From Anisus vortex (Eukaryota; Mollusca; Gastropoda; Planorbidae), in contig OX421507.1 in the NCBI GenBank assembly GCA_949126835.1, positions 32,502,882 to 32,566,881 of the forward strand: 64,000 nt of DNA. Direction: 5' to 3'. How positions within the stretch are numbered: the first letter of the stretch is position 1; each line of letters opens with the position of its first letter. Positions 14,401 through 29,400 of the stretch are shown here, in pieces. A model generated the notes under the pieces. That model ran no database searches, was not told where the DNA came from, and saw nothing but the letters and a program-made list of their open reading frames with translations. A program made the translations under genes and the position numbers.

Positions 14401-17400
14401 TATTGTATTATTGTATTGTATTGTATAATTGTATTATTGTATTGTATTATTGTATTGTATTATTGTATTGTATTATTGTATTGTATTATTGTATTGTATT
14501 ATTGTATTGTATTATTGTATTGTATTATTGTATTGTATTATTGTATTGTATTATTGTATTGTATTATTGTATTATTGTATTGTATTATTGTATTGTATTA
14601 TTGTATTGTATTTTTGTATTGTATTATTGTATTGTATTATTGTATTGTATTATTGTATTGTATTATTGTATTGTATTATTGTATTGTATTATTGTATTAG
14701 TGTATTGTATTAGTGTATTATTGTATTGTATTATTGTATTATATTATTGTATTATATTATTGTATTGTTTTATTGTATTGTATTACTGTATTGTAGTATT
14801 GTATTTTTGTATTGTATTATTTTTTTTTATTGTATTTGTTTGTCTAATTTAGATGGAACAACCAACTTTGATTATGCCGAACCATCTCCACTATCTGACT
14901 GAGAGGAACGAGACAACCTTGTTATTTTATGAAATGTTTATTCTCGCTGTGGCTCATGAATTGGGAGTCTCGAGTCCGAACAATTCATACAATGATATTC
15001 AAGAAATTGTAAATTTTGAAATCGAACTGGCAAAAGTAAGTTTTCGTTTTGTGTTTAAAATCATTACAGCGTAAACGTTAGTAAGAAAATATTTGGATAG
15101 TTGTTGAAAATATTGTGTTCACTTAATCTACCCAGCTCTGATGGGTACCTGACTTTTGTTGGGGTTAAAGTAATGGGGATGGGCAGTGTGCTTGTCAAAC
15201 AATCCTCTAGTATGCCGTGGCCACAGAAACTGATGAACGCTGCTTCACCTTGCCTCGTTTAAAAAAGAATCCTCCATTCCAAATAAAAAAATAATAATAA
15301 AATTCCTGAACTTATTCCTGAACTTATTCCTGAACTTATTCCTGAACTTATTCCTGAACTTATTCCTGAACTTATTCCTGAACTTATTCCTGAACTTGTT
15401 CCTGAACTTATTCCTGAACTTATTCCTGAACTTATTCCTATACTTATTCCTGAACTTATTCCTGAACTTATTCCTCAACTTATTCCTGAACTTATTCCTG
15501 AACTTATTCCTGAACTTATTCCTGAACTTGTTCCTGAACTTGTTCCTGAACTTGTTCCTGAACTTGTTCCTGAACTTGTTCCTGAACTTATTCCTGAACT
15601 TATTCCTGAACTTATTCTTGAACTTATTCCTGAACTTATTTCTGAACTTATTCCTGAACTTATTTCTGAACTTATTTCTGAACTTATTCCTGAACTTTTC
15701 CTGAACTTATTCCTGAACTTATTCCTGAACTTATTCCTGAACTTATTTCTGAATTTATTCCTGAAGTTATTCCTGAACTTATTCCTGAACTTATTCCTGA
15801 ACTTATTCCTGGACTTATTTCTGAACTTATTTCTGAACTTATTCCTGAACTTATTCCTGAACTTATTCCTGAACTTATTTCTGAACTTATTCCTGAACTT
15901 ATTCCTGAACTTATTCCTGAACTTATTCCTGAACTTATTCCTGAACTTATTCCTGAACATATTCCTGAACTTATTTCCGAACTTATTCCTAAACTTATTC
16001 CTGATTTTAAAGTTTTTCTTAGAAAAAGTGAAGTTTATTTTTTTTTTATTGTCAGATTCTTACACTGGACAACGAACATCGCCTTAATGTTCATTTCTAC
16101 AACCCAATGACGCTTGACGATCTACAAGGGAACTTTAGCAATGTCAGTTTAAAGATTTATTTAACATAACCTTAGTAGGACACTATTACAATGTCAGTTT
16201 AAAGATTTATTTAACATAACCTTAGTAGGACACTATTACAATGTCAGTTTAAAGATTTATTTAACATAACCTTAGTAGGACACTATTACAATGTCAGTTT
16301 AAAGATTTATTTAACATAACCTTAGTAGGACACTATTACAATGTCAGTTTAAAGATTTATTTAACATAACCTTAGTAGGACACTATTACAATGTCAGTTT
16401 AAAGATTTATTTAACATAACCTTAGTAGGACACTATTACAATGTCAGTTTAAAGATTTATTTAACATAACCTTAGTAGGACACTATTACAATGTCAGTTT
16501 AAAGATTTATTTAACATAACCTTAGTAGGACACTATTACAATGTCAGTTTAAAGATTTATTTAACATAACCTTAGTAGGACACTATTACAATGTCAGTTT
16601 AAAGATTTATTTAACATAACCTTAGTAGGACACTATTACAATGTCAGTTTAAAGATTTATTTAACATAACCTTAGTAGGACACAATAACAATGTCAGTTT
16701 AAAGATTTATTTAACATAACCTTAGTAGGACACTATAACAATGTCAGTTTAAAGATTTATTTAACATAACCTTAGTAGGACACTATAACAATGTCAGTTT
16801 AAAGATTTATTTAACATAACCTTAGTAGGACACTATTACAATGTCAGTTTAAAGATTTATTTAACATAACCTTAGTAGGACACTATAACAATGTCAGTTT
16901 AAAGATTTATTTAACATAACCTTAGTAGGACACTATTACAATGTCAGTTTAAAGATTTATTTAAAATAACCTTAGTAGGACACTATAACAATGTCAGTTT
17001 AAAGATTTATTTAACATAATCTTAGTAGGACACTATTACAATGTCAGTTTAAAGATTTATTTAACATAACCTTAGTAGGACACTATTACAATGTCAGTTT
17101 AAAGATTTATTTAACATAACCTTAGTAGGACACTATAACAATTTAGTTTAAAGATTTATTTAACATAACCTTAGTAGGACACTATTACAATGTCAGTTTA
17201 AAGATTTATTTAACATAACCTTAGTAGGACACTATTACAATGTCAGTTTAAAGATTTATTTAACATAACCTTAGTAGGACACTATTACAATGTCAGTTTA
17301 AAGATTTATTTAACATAACCTTAGTAGGACACTATTACAATGTCAGTTTAAAGATTTATTTAACATAACCTTAGTAGGACACTATAACAATGTCAGTTTA

Positions 17401-20400
17401 AAGATTTTTTTAACATAACCTTAGTAGGACACTATAACAATGTCAGTTTAAAGATTTATTTAACATAACCTTAGTAGGACACTATAACAATGTCAGTTTA
17501 AAGATTTATCTAACATAACCTTAGTAGGACACTATAACAATGTCAGTTTAAAGATTTATTTAACATAAACTTAGTAGGACACTATTACAATGTCAGTTTA
17601 AAGATTTATTTAACATAACCTTAGTAGGACACTATTACAATGTCAGTTTAAAGATTTATTTAACATAACCTTAGTAGGACACTATAACAATGTCAGTTTA
17701 AAGATTTATTTAACATAACCTTAGTAGGACACTATTACAATGTCAGTTTAAAGATTTATTTAACATAACCTTAGTAGGACACTATTACAATGTCAGTTTA
17801 AAGATTTATTTAACATAACCTTAGTAGGACACTATTACAATGTCAGTTTAAAGATTTATTTAACATAACCTTAGTAGGACACTATAGCAATGTCAGTTTA
17901 AAGATTTATTTAACATAACCTTAGTAGGACACTATTACAATGTCAGTTTAAAGATTTATTTAACATAACCTTAGTAGGACACTATAACAATTTAGTTTAA
18001 AGATTTATTTAATATAACCTTAGTAGGACACTATTACAATGTCAGTTTAAAGATTTATTTAACATAACCTTAGTAGGACACTATAACAATTTAATTTAAA
18101 GATTTATTTAACATAACCTTAGTAGGACACTATTACAATGTCAGTTTAAAGATTTATTTAACATAACCTTAGTAGGACACTATTACAATGTCAGTTTAAA
18201 GATTTATTTAACATAACCTTAGTAGGACACTATAACAATGTCAGTTTAAAGATTTATTTAACATAACCTTAGTAGGACACTATAACAATTTAGTTTAAAG
18301 ATTTATTTAACATAACCTTAGTAGGACACTATAACAATGTCAGTTTAAAGATTTATTTAACATAACCTTAGTAGGACACTATTACAATGTCAGTTTAAAG
18401 ATTTATTTAACATAACCTTAGTAGGACACTATTACAATGTCAGTTTAAAGATTTATTTAACATAATCTTAGTAGGACACTATAACAATTTAGTTTAAAGA
18501 TTTATTTAACATAACCTTAGTAGGACACTATTACAATGTCAGTTTAAAGATTTATTTAACATAACCTTAGTAGGACACTATTTCAATGTCTGTTTAAAGA
18601 TTTATTTAACATAACCTTAGTAGGACACTATTACAATGTCAGTTTAAAGATTTATTTGACATAACCTTAGTAGGACACTATTACAATGTAAGTTTAAAGA
18701 TTTATTTAACATAACCTTAGTAGGACACTATTACAATGTCAGTTTAAAGATTTATTTAACATAACCTTAGTAGGACACAATAACAATGTCAGTTTAAAGA
18801 TTTATTTAACATAACCTTAGTAGGACACTATAACAATGTCAGTTTAAAGATTTTTTTAACATAACCTTAGTAGGACACTATAACAATGTCAGTTTAAAGA
18901 TTTATTTAACATAACCTTAGTAGGACACTATTACAATGTCAGTTTAAAGATTTATTTAACATAACCTTAGTAGGACACTATAACAATGTCAGTTTAAAGA
19001 TTTATTTAACATAACCTTAGTAGGACACTATTACAATGTCAGTTTAAAGATTTATTTAATATAACCTTAGTAGGACACTATAACAATGTCAGTTTAAAGA
19101 TTTATTTAACATAATCTTAGTAGGACACTATTACAATGTCAGTTTAAAGATTTATTTAACATAACCTTAGTAGGACACTATTACAATGTCAGTTTAAAGA
19201 TTTATTTAACATAATCTTAGTAGGACACTATAACAATTTAGTTTAAAGATTTATTTAACATAACCTTAGTAGGACACTATTACAATGTCAGTTTAAAGAT
19301 TTATTTAACATAACCTTAGTAGGACACTATTTCAATGTCTGTTTAAAGATTTATTTAACATAACCTTAGTAGGACACTATTACAATGTCAGTTTAAAGAT
19401 TTATTTGACATAACCTTAGTAGGACACTATTACAATGTAAGTTTAAAGATTTATTTAACATAACCTTAGTAGGACACTAAAACAATGTCAGTTTAAAGAT
19501 TTATTTAACATAACCTTAGTAGGACACTATAACAATGTCAGTTTAAAGATTTATTTAACATAACCTTAGTAGGACACTATAACAATGTCAGTTTAAAGAT
19601 TTATTTAACATAACATTAGTAGGACACTATAACAATGTCAGTTTAAAGATTTATTAAACATAACCTTAGTAGGACACTATTACAATGTCAGTTTAAAGAT
19701 TTATTTAACATAACCTTAGTAGGACACTATTACAATGTCAGTTTAAAGATTTATTTAACATAACCTTAGTAGGACACTATAACAATGTCAGTTTAATGAT
19801 TTATTTAACATAACCTTAGTAGGACACTATTACAATGTCAGTTTAAAGATTTATTTAACATAACCTTAGTAGGACACTATTTCAATGTCAGTTTAAAGAT
19901 TTATTTAACATAACCTTAGTAGGACACTATTACAATGTCAGTTTAAAGATTTATTTAACATAACCTTAGTAGGACACTATAGCAATGTCAGTTTAAAGAT
20001 TTATTTAACATAACCTTAGTAGGACACTATTACAATGTCAGTTTAAAGATTTATTTAACATAACCTTAGTAGGACACTATAACAATTTAGTTTAAAGATT
20101 TATTTAATATAACCTTAGTAGGACACTATTACAATGTCAGTTTAAAGATTTATTTAACATAACCTTAGTAGGACACTATAACAATTTAGTTTAAAGATTT
20201 ATTTAACATAACCTTAGTAGGACACTATTACAATGTCAGTTTAAAGATTTATTTAACATAACCTTAGTAGGACACTATTACAATGTCAGTTTAAAGATTT
20301 ATTTAACATAACCTTAGTAGGACACAATAACAATGTCAGTTTAAAGATTTATTTAACATAACCTTAGTAGGACACTATAACAATGTCAGTTTAAAGATTT

Positions 20401-23400
20401 ATTTAACATAACCTTAGTAGGACACTATAACAATGTCAGTTTAAAGATTTATTTAACATAACCTTAGTAGGACACTATTACAATGTCAGTTTAAAGATTT
20501 ATTTAACATAACCTTAGTAGGACACTATAACAATGTCAGTTTAAAGATTTATTTAACATAACCTTAGTAGGACACTATTACAATGTCAGTTTAAAGATTT
20601 ATTTAATATAACCTTAGTAGGACACTATAACAATGTCAGTTTAAAGATTTATTTAACATAATCTTAGTAGGACACTATTACAATGTCAGTTTAAAGATTT
20701 ATTTAACATAACCTTAGTAGGACACTATTACAATGTCAGTTTAAAGATTTATTTAACATAACCTTAGTAGGACACTATAACAATTTAGTTTAAAGATTTA
20801 TTTAACATAACCTTAGTAGGACACTATTACAATGTCAGTTTAAAGATTTATTTAACATAACCTTAGTAGGACACTATTACAATGTCAGTTTAAAGATTTA
20901 TTTAACATAACCTTAGTAGGACACTATTACAATGTCAGTTTAAAGATTTATTTAACATAACCTTAGTAGGACACTATTACAATGTCAGTTTAAAGATTTA
21001 TTTAACATAACCTTAGTAGGACACTATAACAATGTCAGTTTAAAGATTTTTTTAACATAACCTTAGTAGGACACTATAACAATGTCAGTTTAAAGATTTA
21101 TTTAACATAACCTTAGTAGGACACTATAACAATGTCAGTTTAAAGATTTATCTAACATAACCTTAGTAGGACACTATAACAATGTCAGTTTAAAGATTTA
21201 TTTAACATAAACTTAGTAGGACACTATTACAATGTCAGTTTAAAGATTTATTTAACATAACCTTAGTAGGACACTATTACAATGTCAGTTTAAAGATTTA
21301 TTTAACATAACCTTAGTAGGACACTATAACAATGTCAGTTTAAAGATTTATTTAACATAACCTTAGTAGGACACTATTACAATGTCAGTTTAAAGATTTA
21401 TTTAACATAACCTTAGTAGGACACTATTACAATGTCAGTTTAAAGATTTATTTAACATAACCTTAGTAGGACACTATTACAATGTCAGTTTAAAGATTTA
21501 TTTAACATAACCTTAGTAGGACACTATAGCAATGTCAGTTTAAAGATTTATTTAACATAACCTTAGTAGGACACTATTACAATGTCAGTTTAAAGATTTA
21601 TTTAACATAACCTTAGTAGGACACTATAACAATTTAGTTTAAAGATTTATTTAATATAACCTTAGTAGGACACTATTACAATGTCAGTTTAAAGATTTAT
21701 TTAACATAACCTTAGTAGGACACTATAACAATTTAGTTTAAAGATTTATTTAACATAACCTTAGTAGGACACTATTACAATGTCAGTTTAAAGATTTATT
21801 TAACATAACCTTAGTAGGACACTATTACAATGTCAGTTTAAAGATTTATTTAACATAACCTTAGTAGGACACTATAACAATGTCAGTTTAAAGATTTATT
21901 TAACATAACCTTAGTAGGACACTATAACAATTTAGTTTAAAGATTTATTTAACATAACCTTAGTAGGACACTATAACAATGTCAGTTTAAAGATTTATTT
22001 AACATAACCTTAGTAGGACACTATTACAATGTCAGTTTAAAGATTTATTTAACATAACCTTAGTAGGACACTATTACAATGTCAGTTTAAAGATTTATTT
22101 AACATAATCTTAGTAGGACACTATAACAATTTAGTTTAAAGATTTATTTAACATAACCTTAGTAGGACACTATTACAATGTCAGTTTAAAGATTTATTTA
22201 ACATAACCTTAGTAGGACACTATTTCAATGTCTGTTTAAAGATTTATTTAACATAACCTTAGTAGGACACTATTACAATGTCAGTTTAAAGATTTATTTG
22301 ACATAACCTTAGTAGGACACTATTACAATGTAAGTTTAAAGATTTATTTAACATAACCTTAGTAGGACACTAAAACAATGTCAGTTTAAAGATTTATTTA
22401 ACATAACCTTAGTAGGACACTATAACAATGTCAGTTTAAAGATTTATTTAACATAACCTTAGTAGGACACTATAACAATGTCAGTTTAAAGATTTATTTA
22501 ACATAACATTAGTAGGACACTATAACAATGTCAGTTTAAAGATTTATTAAACATAACCTTAGTAGGACACTATTACAATGTCAGTTTAAAGATTTATTTA
22601 ACATAACCTTAGTAGGACACTATTACAATGTCAGTTTAAAGATTTATTTAACATAACCTTAGTAGGACACTATAACAATGTCAGTTTAATGATTTATTTA
22701 ACATAACCTTAGTAGGACACTATTACAATGTCAGTTTAAAGATTTATTTAACATAACCTTAGTAGGACACTATTTCAATGTCAGTTTAAAGATTTATTTA
22801 ACATAACCTTAGTAGGACACTATTACAATGTCAGTTTAAAGATTTATTTAACATAACCTTAGTAGGACACTATAGCAATGTCAGTTTAAAGATTTATTTA
22901 ACATAACCTTAGTAGGACACTATTACAATGTCAGTTTAAAGATTTATTTAACATAACCTTAGTAGGACACTATAACAATTTAGTTTAAAGATTTATTTAA
23001 TATAACCTTAGTAGGACACTATTACAATGTCAGTTTAAAGATTTATTTAACATAACCTTAGTAGGACACTATAACAATTTAGTTTAAAGATTTATTTAAC
23101 ATAACCTTAGTAGGACACTATTACAATGTCAGTTTAAAGATTTATTTAACATAACCTTAGTAGGACACTATTACAATGTCAGTTTAAAGATTTATTTAAC
23201 ATAACCTTAGTAGGACACTATAACAATGTCAGTTTAAAAGATTTATTTAACATAACCTTAGTAGGACACTATAACAATTTAGTTTAAAGATTTATTTAAC
23301 ATAACCTTAGTAGGACACTATTACAATGTCAGTTTAAAGATTTATTTAACATAACCTTAGTAGGACACTATAACAATTTAGTTTAAAGATTTATTTAACA

Positions 23401-26400
23401 TAACCTTAGTAGGACACTATTACAATGTCAGTTTAAAGATTTATTTAACATAACCTTAGTAGGACACTATTACAATGTCAGTTTAAAGATTTATTTAACA
23501 TAACCTTAGTAGGACACTATTACAATGTCAGTTTAAAGATTTATTTAACATAACCTTAGTAGGACACTATAACAATTTAGTTTAAAGATGTATTTAACAT
23601 AACCTTAGTAGGCAACTATAACAATTTTAGTTTAAAGATGTATTCAACATAACCTTAGTAGGCAACTATTACAATGTCAGTTTAAAGATGTATTCAACAT
23701 AACCTTAGTAGGCAACTATTACAATGTCAGTTTAAAGATTTATTTAACATAACCATAGTAGGACACTATTACAATGTCAGTTTAAAGATTTATTTAACAT
23801 AACCTTAGTAGGACACTATTACAATGTCAGTTTAAAGATTTATTTAACATAACCTTAGTAGGACACTATTACAATGTCAGTTTAAAGATTTATTTAACAT
23901 AACGTTAGTAGGACACTATTACAATGTCAGTTTAAAGATTTATTTAACATAACCTTAGTAGGACACTATAACAATGTCAGTTTAAAGATTTATTTAACAT
24001 ATCCTTAGTAGGACACTATAACAATGTCAATTTAAAGATTTATTTAACATAACCTTAGTAGGACACTATTACAATGTCAGTTTAAAGATTTATTTAACAT
24101 AACCTTAGTAGGACACTATTACAATGTCAGTTTAAAGATTTATTTAACATAACCTTAGTAGGACACTATTACAATGTCAGTTTAAAGATTTATTTAACAT
24201 AACCTTAGTAGGACACTATTACAATGTCAGTTTAAAGATTTATTTAACATAACCTTAGTAGGACACTATTACAATGTCAGTTTAAAGATTTATTTAACAT
24301 AACCTTAGTAGGACACTATTACAATGTCAGTTTAAAGATTTGTTTAACATAACCTTAGTAGGACACTATTACAATGTCAGTTTAAAGATTTATTTAACAT
24401 AACCTTAGTAGGACACTATTACAATGTCAGTTTAAAGATTTATTTAACATAACCTTAGTAGGACACTATTACAATGTCAGTTTAAAGATTTATTTAACAT
24501 AACCTTAGAAGGACACTATAACAATTTTAGTTTGAAGATGTATTCAACATAACCTTAGTAGGCAACTATAACAATTTTAGTTTAAAGATGTATTCCACAT
24601 AACCTTAGTAGGCAACTATAACAATTTTAGTTTAAAGATGTATTCAACATAACCTTAGTAGGCAACAATAACAATTTTAGTTTAAAGATGTATTCAACAT
24701 AACTGACTGTTTATTTCTTTGTTTTGTCTTAAGATGTTGGATTGGAAGAAGTTCGTGGACAATGTCATGAAGTCCCCAAAAGTAAACGGTGATGTCACTG
24801 ACCCAGAAATTATCATGAATCTATCTCCGGGATATTTTCAGAACGTCACGGAAGTTGTACGTAAAACGTCTAAAAGGTAAAACAAATATAATTCCCTAAC
24901 ACTAACTCTAACAAAATTCCCTAACACTAGCTCTAAAAAAATTCCCTAACACTAGCTCTTTTTTTTCAGAACTCAATAAATAATTTGTTTTTGGTTAACA
25001 TTTTGTCTCCATGCATAACTTGTTACAGACGCTCTTACTATAAAGAAGATAATTTGCGTCCTGCGCTCCTCCGTGGTCCGAGTCCTGCATTTTGATTTAG
25101 TGTTTTAAACAGTTTTAGTTTGTTTTTTGCCTGGTTTGTTTATTAAACCCATTTCTTGTCCGAATGCCACTCGAGAAGAAAGCCTAGCCTACTTATATGC
25201 ATTTGTTCTTGCATAAGGGATAAGAAAAGTGTTTTTGTCCTAATGTTTATCTGAGCAGATTGTTATTGTCCTGTAGTGTTCCTATATTTACTGATTTAAG
25301 TATTGCTGTTACACTTGTCAGTTCTGAATATCTGCTAATGATGAATACGTGCAGCACTTTTCTGAATGTCCTGTAATTTTTTTAATCTTTTTATTAGTTC
25401 ATGGGTCACATTCAGAAATTTTCATATTGATATTCATTTCAAATCAGCAAGCTTTTTGGCATTGTCAGTAGTATAGTAGTATAGTAGCGTGGTTTCAGTT
25501 ACTATTTACAGATTTACCTTGATAGACTGAGGTATATATATGCATGTAGTGTTCAATCACTTAAAATCGAACATCAACATGGTCGGAAAATCACATATTT
25601 TTATAGATAGATAAGTAGTGCCTTAGTTATTTAAGACACTCACGAATTTAATGTATCCTTAACTTATTAATGATTTCAATATTCTACACGTATTTTGTTG
25701 TCTTCAGGCCCACAGATATAATTGTATTAACACATCAAAGAGTTTAATTCTTACTTTAGTATAAAACTAACTATACATGTGTGTTTCTATTATAATATAA
25801 TATAATATAATATAATATAATATAATAATATAAATATAATAATAATATTATATTACTATGTCAATGTATTTCAGAACACTTGCCAATTATGTTGTCTGGG
25901 CATTCATATACACAGCCTTAGCCAGGGGGATAGTCGGAGAAAAGCACCTCCAGTTATATCACCAATTTAATCAGGTTACTTCAACTTTATATCTATACAT
26001 AGAATAATCATGATTATAGAGCCTTCGATACATCTGGCCTGAAAAAGTCTTTAATCCCCCTATCCATGGCAGACACGTTCTCTCATTACTTTTTAAAAAA
26101 GAATTTTAAAACACATTTTAATATTATCTTTGTTAAACATTTACACCCCTACTGTTTTATTGTATATTAAGTCGGTAAATATTACATTTAGTTGCGCTGT
26201 CTTATGTTTTCTTTGGAAAACGTTTTGAGATTATCAATTAGCTCGATGATATCTTTGGTGTAGAATGTAAAGAAATAAAAAACATGTTATAGACTTAGCT
26301 AAAGAATTGTTTCCGTGTTCTTGGATTAAGAAAATGGCTCTAGACAAGTTTTTGTTGCTCAATGTTAAATACCCTCTTAGTTTACATTATGTTTGTTGGT

Positions 26401-29400
26401 AGCGCTATATAAATACAATTTATTACTATTATTATTATTGTTGTTTGAATTTAATGTACACAATATCAAGGTGCCACGGGAAATAGATGCGAAGCAGTTT
26501 TAAAGTTTAATTTCAACTTTATTACAAACTTATTTAGATCAAGTAATTTTATCATAATATTTAACACTGACAATGAAGTCTATTGCATTTATAGGTCTTC
26601 AACATCATCATCTTCATCATCTTCATTAATCCCATGACCGCTGTGGTCGCTGGGGGATGAGAGAGAATGGACACCTCAGCAGTGACCAGCAGTGCCCAAC
26701 GGTCATCTTTCTCCATTTTAGCCTCAGTAGTTTGCTGCGTTGTCCAATCTTTTATATTGTCGAACCAGCATTTCCGCTGACGGCCTCTCCAGCCTTCTAC
26801 AGTGCTTTGGAGGATTGGGTTATCGGCAGATTATTTTAACCATATCAGCTTGCCCCGCTTGATTGTTGCCATAATGGTTTAACCACGTCAGATGGGCCGC
26901 TTGATTGTTGTCATAACGGTTTAACCATATCAGCTTGCCCCGCTTGATTGTGGCCATAATGGTTTAACCATGTCAGCTTGCCCCGCTTGATTGTTGCCAT
27001 AATGGTTTCTTGAGAACCGCAATCGACGCTATTCTGAAGGCAAACAACAAATCATAATATAAAGGATGTTTACATTAAAAAATCACAAACTCGTTGACTT
27101 TGGAAATTGTTTTTTTATCTGTGCGTTTCGATGAGAAAGTTGAGTTTCCCGTTTGTGTTTTATTGTCTCCAGATGTTTGGTGGACCTGCCACCAAGACAC
27201 ACATTTACAATCACTGTGCAGAAGATACATTAAGAGCAATGCCACTTGTCGTCGGCCGGCTATACGTTGAAAAACATTTTGATTCGGAGTCGAAAGCTTT
27301 AGTAAGTTAATTAGATTATAAGAATTATCGGGCGTGGAATGGGTTGCCTGACTAAACCAGGAAAAAAAATACAGTACCTTAACGTCATTTAAAACACTAA
27401 TCAAAATGCAAGACTAGATTAAGATAACACGGATAGGCCTAGGATGCACTTACCTACTTTATAGAAGGAATGTCTTTAACATATTATGGTAGGCGTTCGA
27501 CTGGCGTACCGAAGGTCCCGGGTTCAAATCCTGGTGAAGACTGGGATTTTTTCTAGGATCTGGAGGGCGTGCCTGAGTGTACCCAGCCCTGACGGCTGTG
27601 CATTGTGCTGGCCCCAATCACCTAGAATGCTGTGGCCACAGAAACTGGTGAACGCTGCTTCACCGCCCTATGATCAATTTAGTCCGGGGGTACTCTACAT
27701 TAATTATTTCCTTCCATTAAATGGTTAATAAAATACTTTATTTAAATACACTCTTTTAAAGTGTTTTTCTATATTCGTGAGATAATCTAAATTTAATTTT
27801 GAAATAGTTTCAATAATAAAATTCAATTTTCTTTTTGAGATTGTCTCGCTGGTTCATGTAGAGTTATTAGTTTATATTTAATTTCTGCATAGAGAGTATT
27901 TGTGTTATTTCAGGGATATTTATAGCTATGACGTCATAGAAATATGCTTTCTTGTAGTTTATACGAGTTTCTAGTACGCCTGCATTGGGAAAGCTTCGGT
28001 TTAAAAAATCCAATTCTAGCACTTTTGGCACCAAAATCTATATTAAGCATGCAGAGGTTTTGTCACGATTGTTGATGATTTTTTGTTTAGCTACTATCAC
28101 TACCAAATAAATTGAGTAAGGTGGCAACACCAAAAAAAAAACCATTGCGCATCGACACGTAAGGGGTCAAGAGATCAGCACGGAGGGCAAGAATGTGTGT
28201 AATGGACAGAAGGGGACACGGTCGAAGTCAGGACAGGTGTTGGTTAGATAGTGTTAAATACATATTATATAGAAGTGGACGTTGATCTCACTTTAGTACA
28301 TAGATGGAGAACATGAAGTGAATTGATGTATGTTGAATTGTGTTGCATTATAACTACATATTAAATTCGCTTGTCAGAAACTGGCCTTCCTCGATTCATT
28401 GTTTGTGAGAGAGAGAGACGTAGTAAAGACTATATATATGGCATCCTTCCATCCTCAAGGGACGATGGCGCAGTCTCCCTTTCCTCTGCCTCCCCCCCCC
28501 CCACCTTTATCCTGGCTCGCTTCTCTTCACTCCTTTCTGTGAGGGTGGCTTCTGCGGCTTGAGTGCCCTCACGCACCTTTGACCGCCAGGAGGTGCGTTC
28601 CTCAGCAAGTTCCTCTGCGATTGTTGGGAATATGGCCACATCACTCAAGACATGCGTGATGCCAAGATAGTAATCCTCTAATAAGGATGACCGTAGCGAT
28701 TGTAATAACTATCAAGGCATATGTCTACTCAGTATTGTAGTCATGAGAGTATAATAATAATAATATGTCCAAATAAAGTTCAATCAAATATGTCATATCT
28801 GGCAAGACAAGAATACCAGTGACAGCTAAAAATGATGTTCAATTATTGTACATAAGTTCAAGCATTAAATTCTTCTTTCAAGATTTATCAAGTGGCTTGA
28901 GTGTATTATTATAGTGAAGATTCTAAATAGACAACAGAATGTTTACGTTTTCATGCAGAATAAGTTGAACTCAATTCTGAACCAAATATATGTTCACTTT
29001 TTTCTTCTAGGCAATGGACATGGCGGACGAGTTGAAACATGCTTTTAACGAATTGCTTGAGGAATTAGACTGGATGGATGAGAACACGAAAAAATCTGCT
29101 GAGAAAAAGGTAATATATTCAAGCTTACTCTATTATCTTATATTCAACCTTACATTACTATCTTATATTCAAGCTTACTCTATTATCTTATATTCAACCT
29201 TACATTACTATCTTATATTCCAGCTTACTCTATTATCTTATATTCAACCTTACATTACTATCTTATATTCAAGCTTACTCTATTATCTTATATTCAACCT
29301 TACATTACTATCTTATATTCAAGCTTACTTTACTATCTTATATTCAACCTTACTCTTCTATCTTATATTCAACCTTACTCTACTATCTTATATTCAAGCT

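Noticed and set aside
13049..14852. Several 80-244 codon hydrophobic frames resembling membrane proteins
   Set aside because: They are translations of a 13-bp array and exist in all plus frames with identical cycles.
16143..24702. CRISPR-like array
   Set aside because: Units are contiguous with no unique spacers and lie in an intron of a eukaryotic gene.
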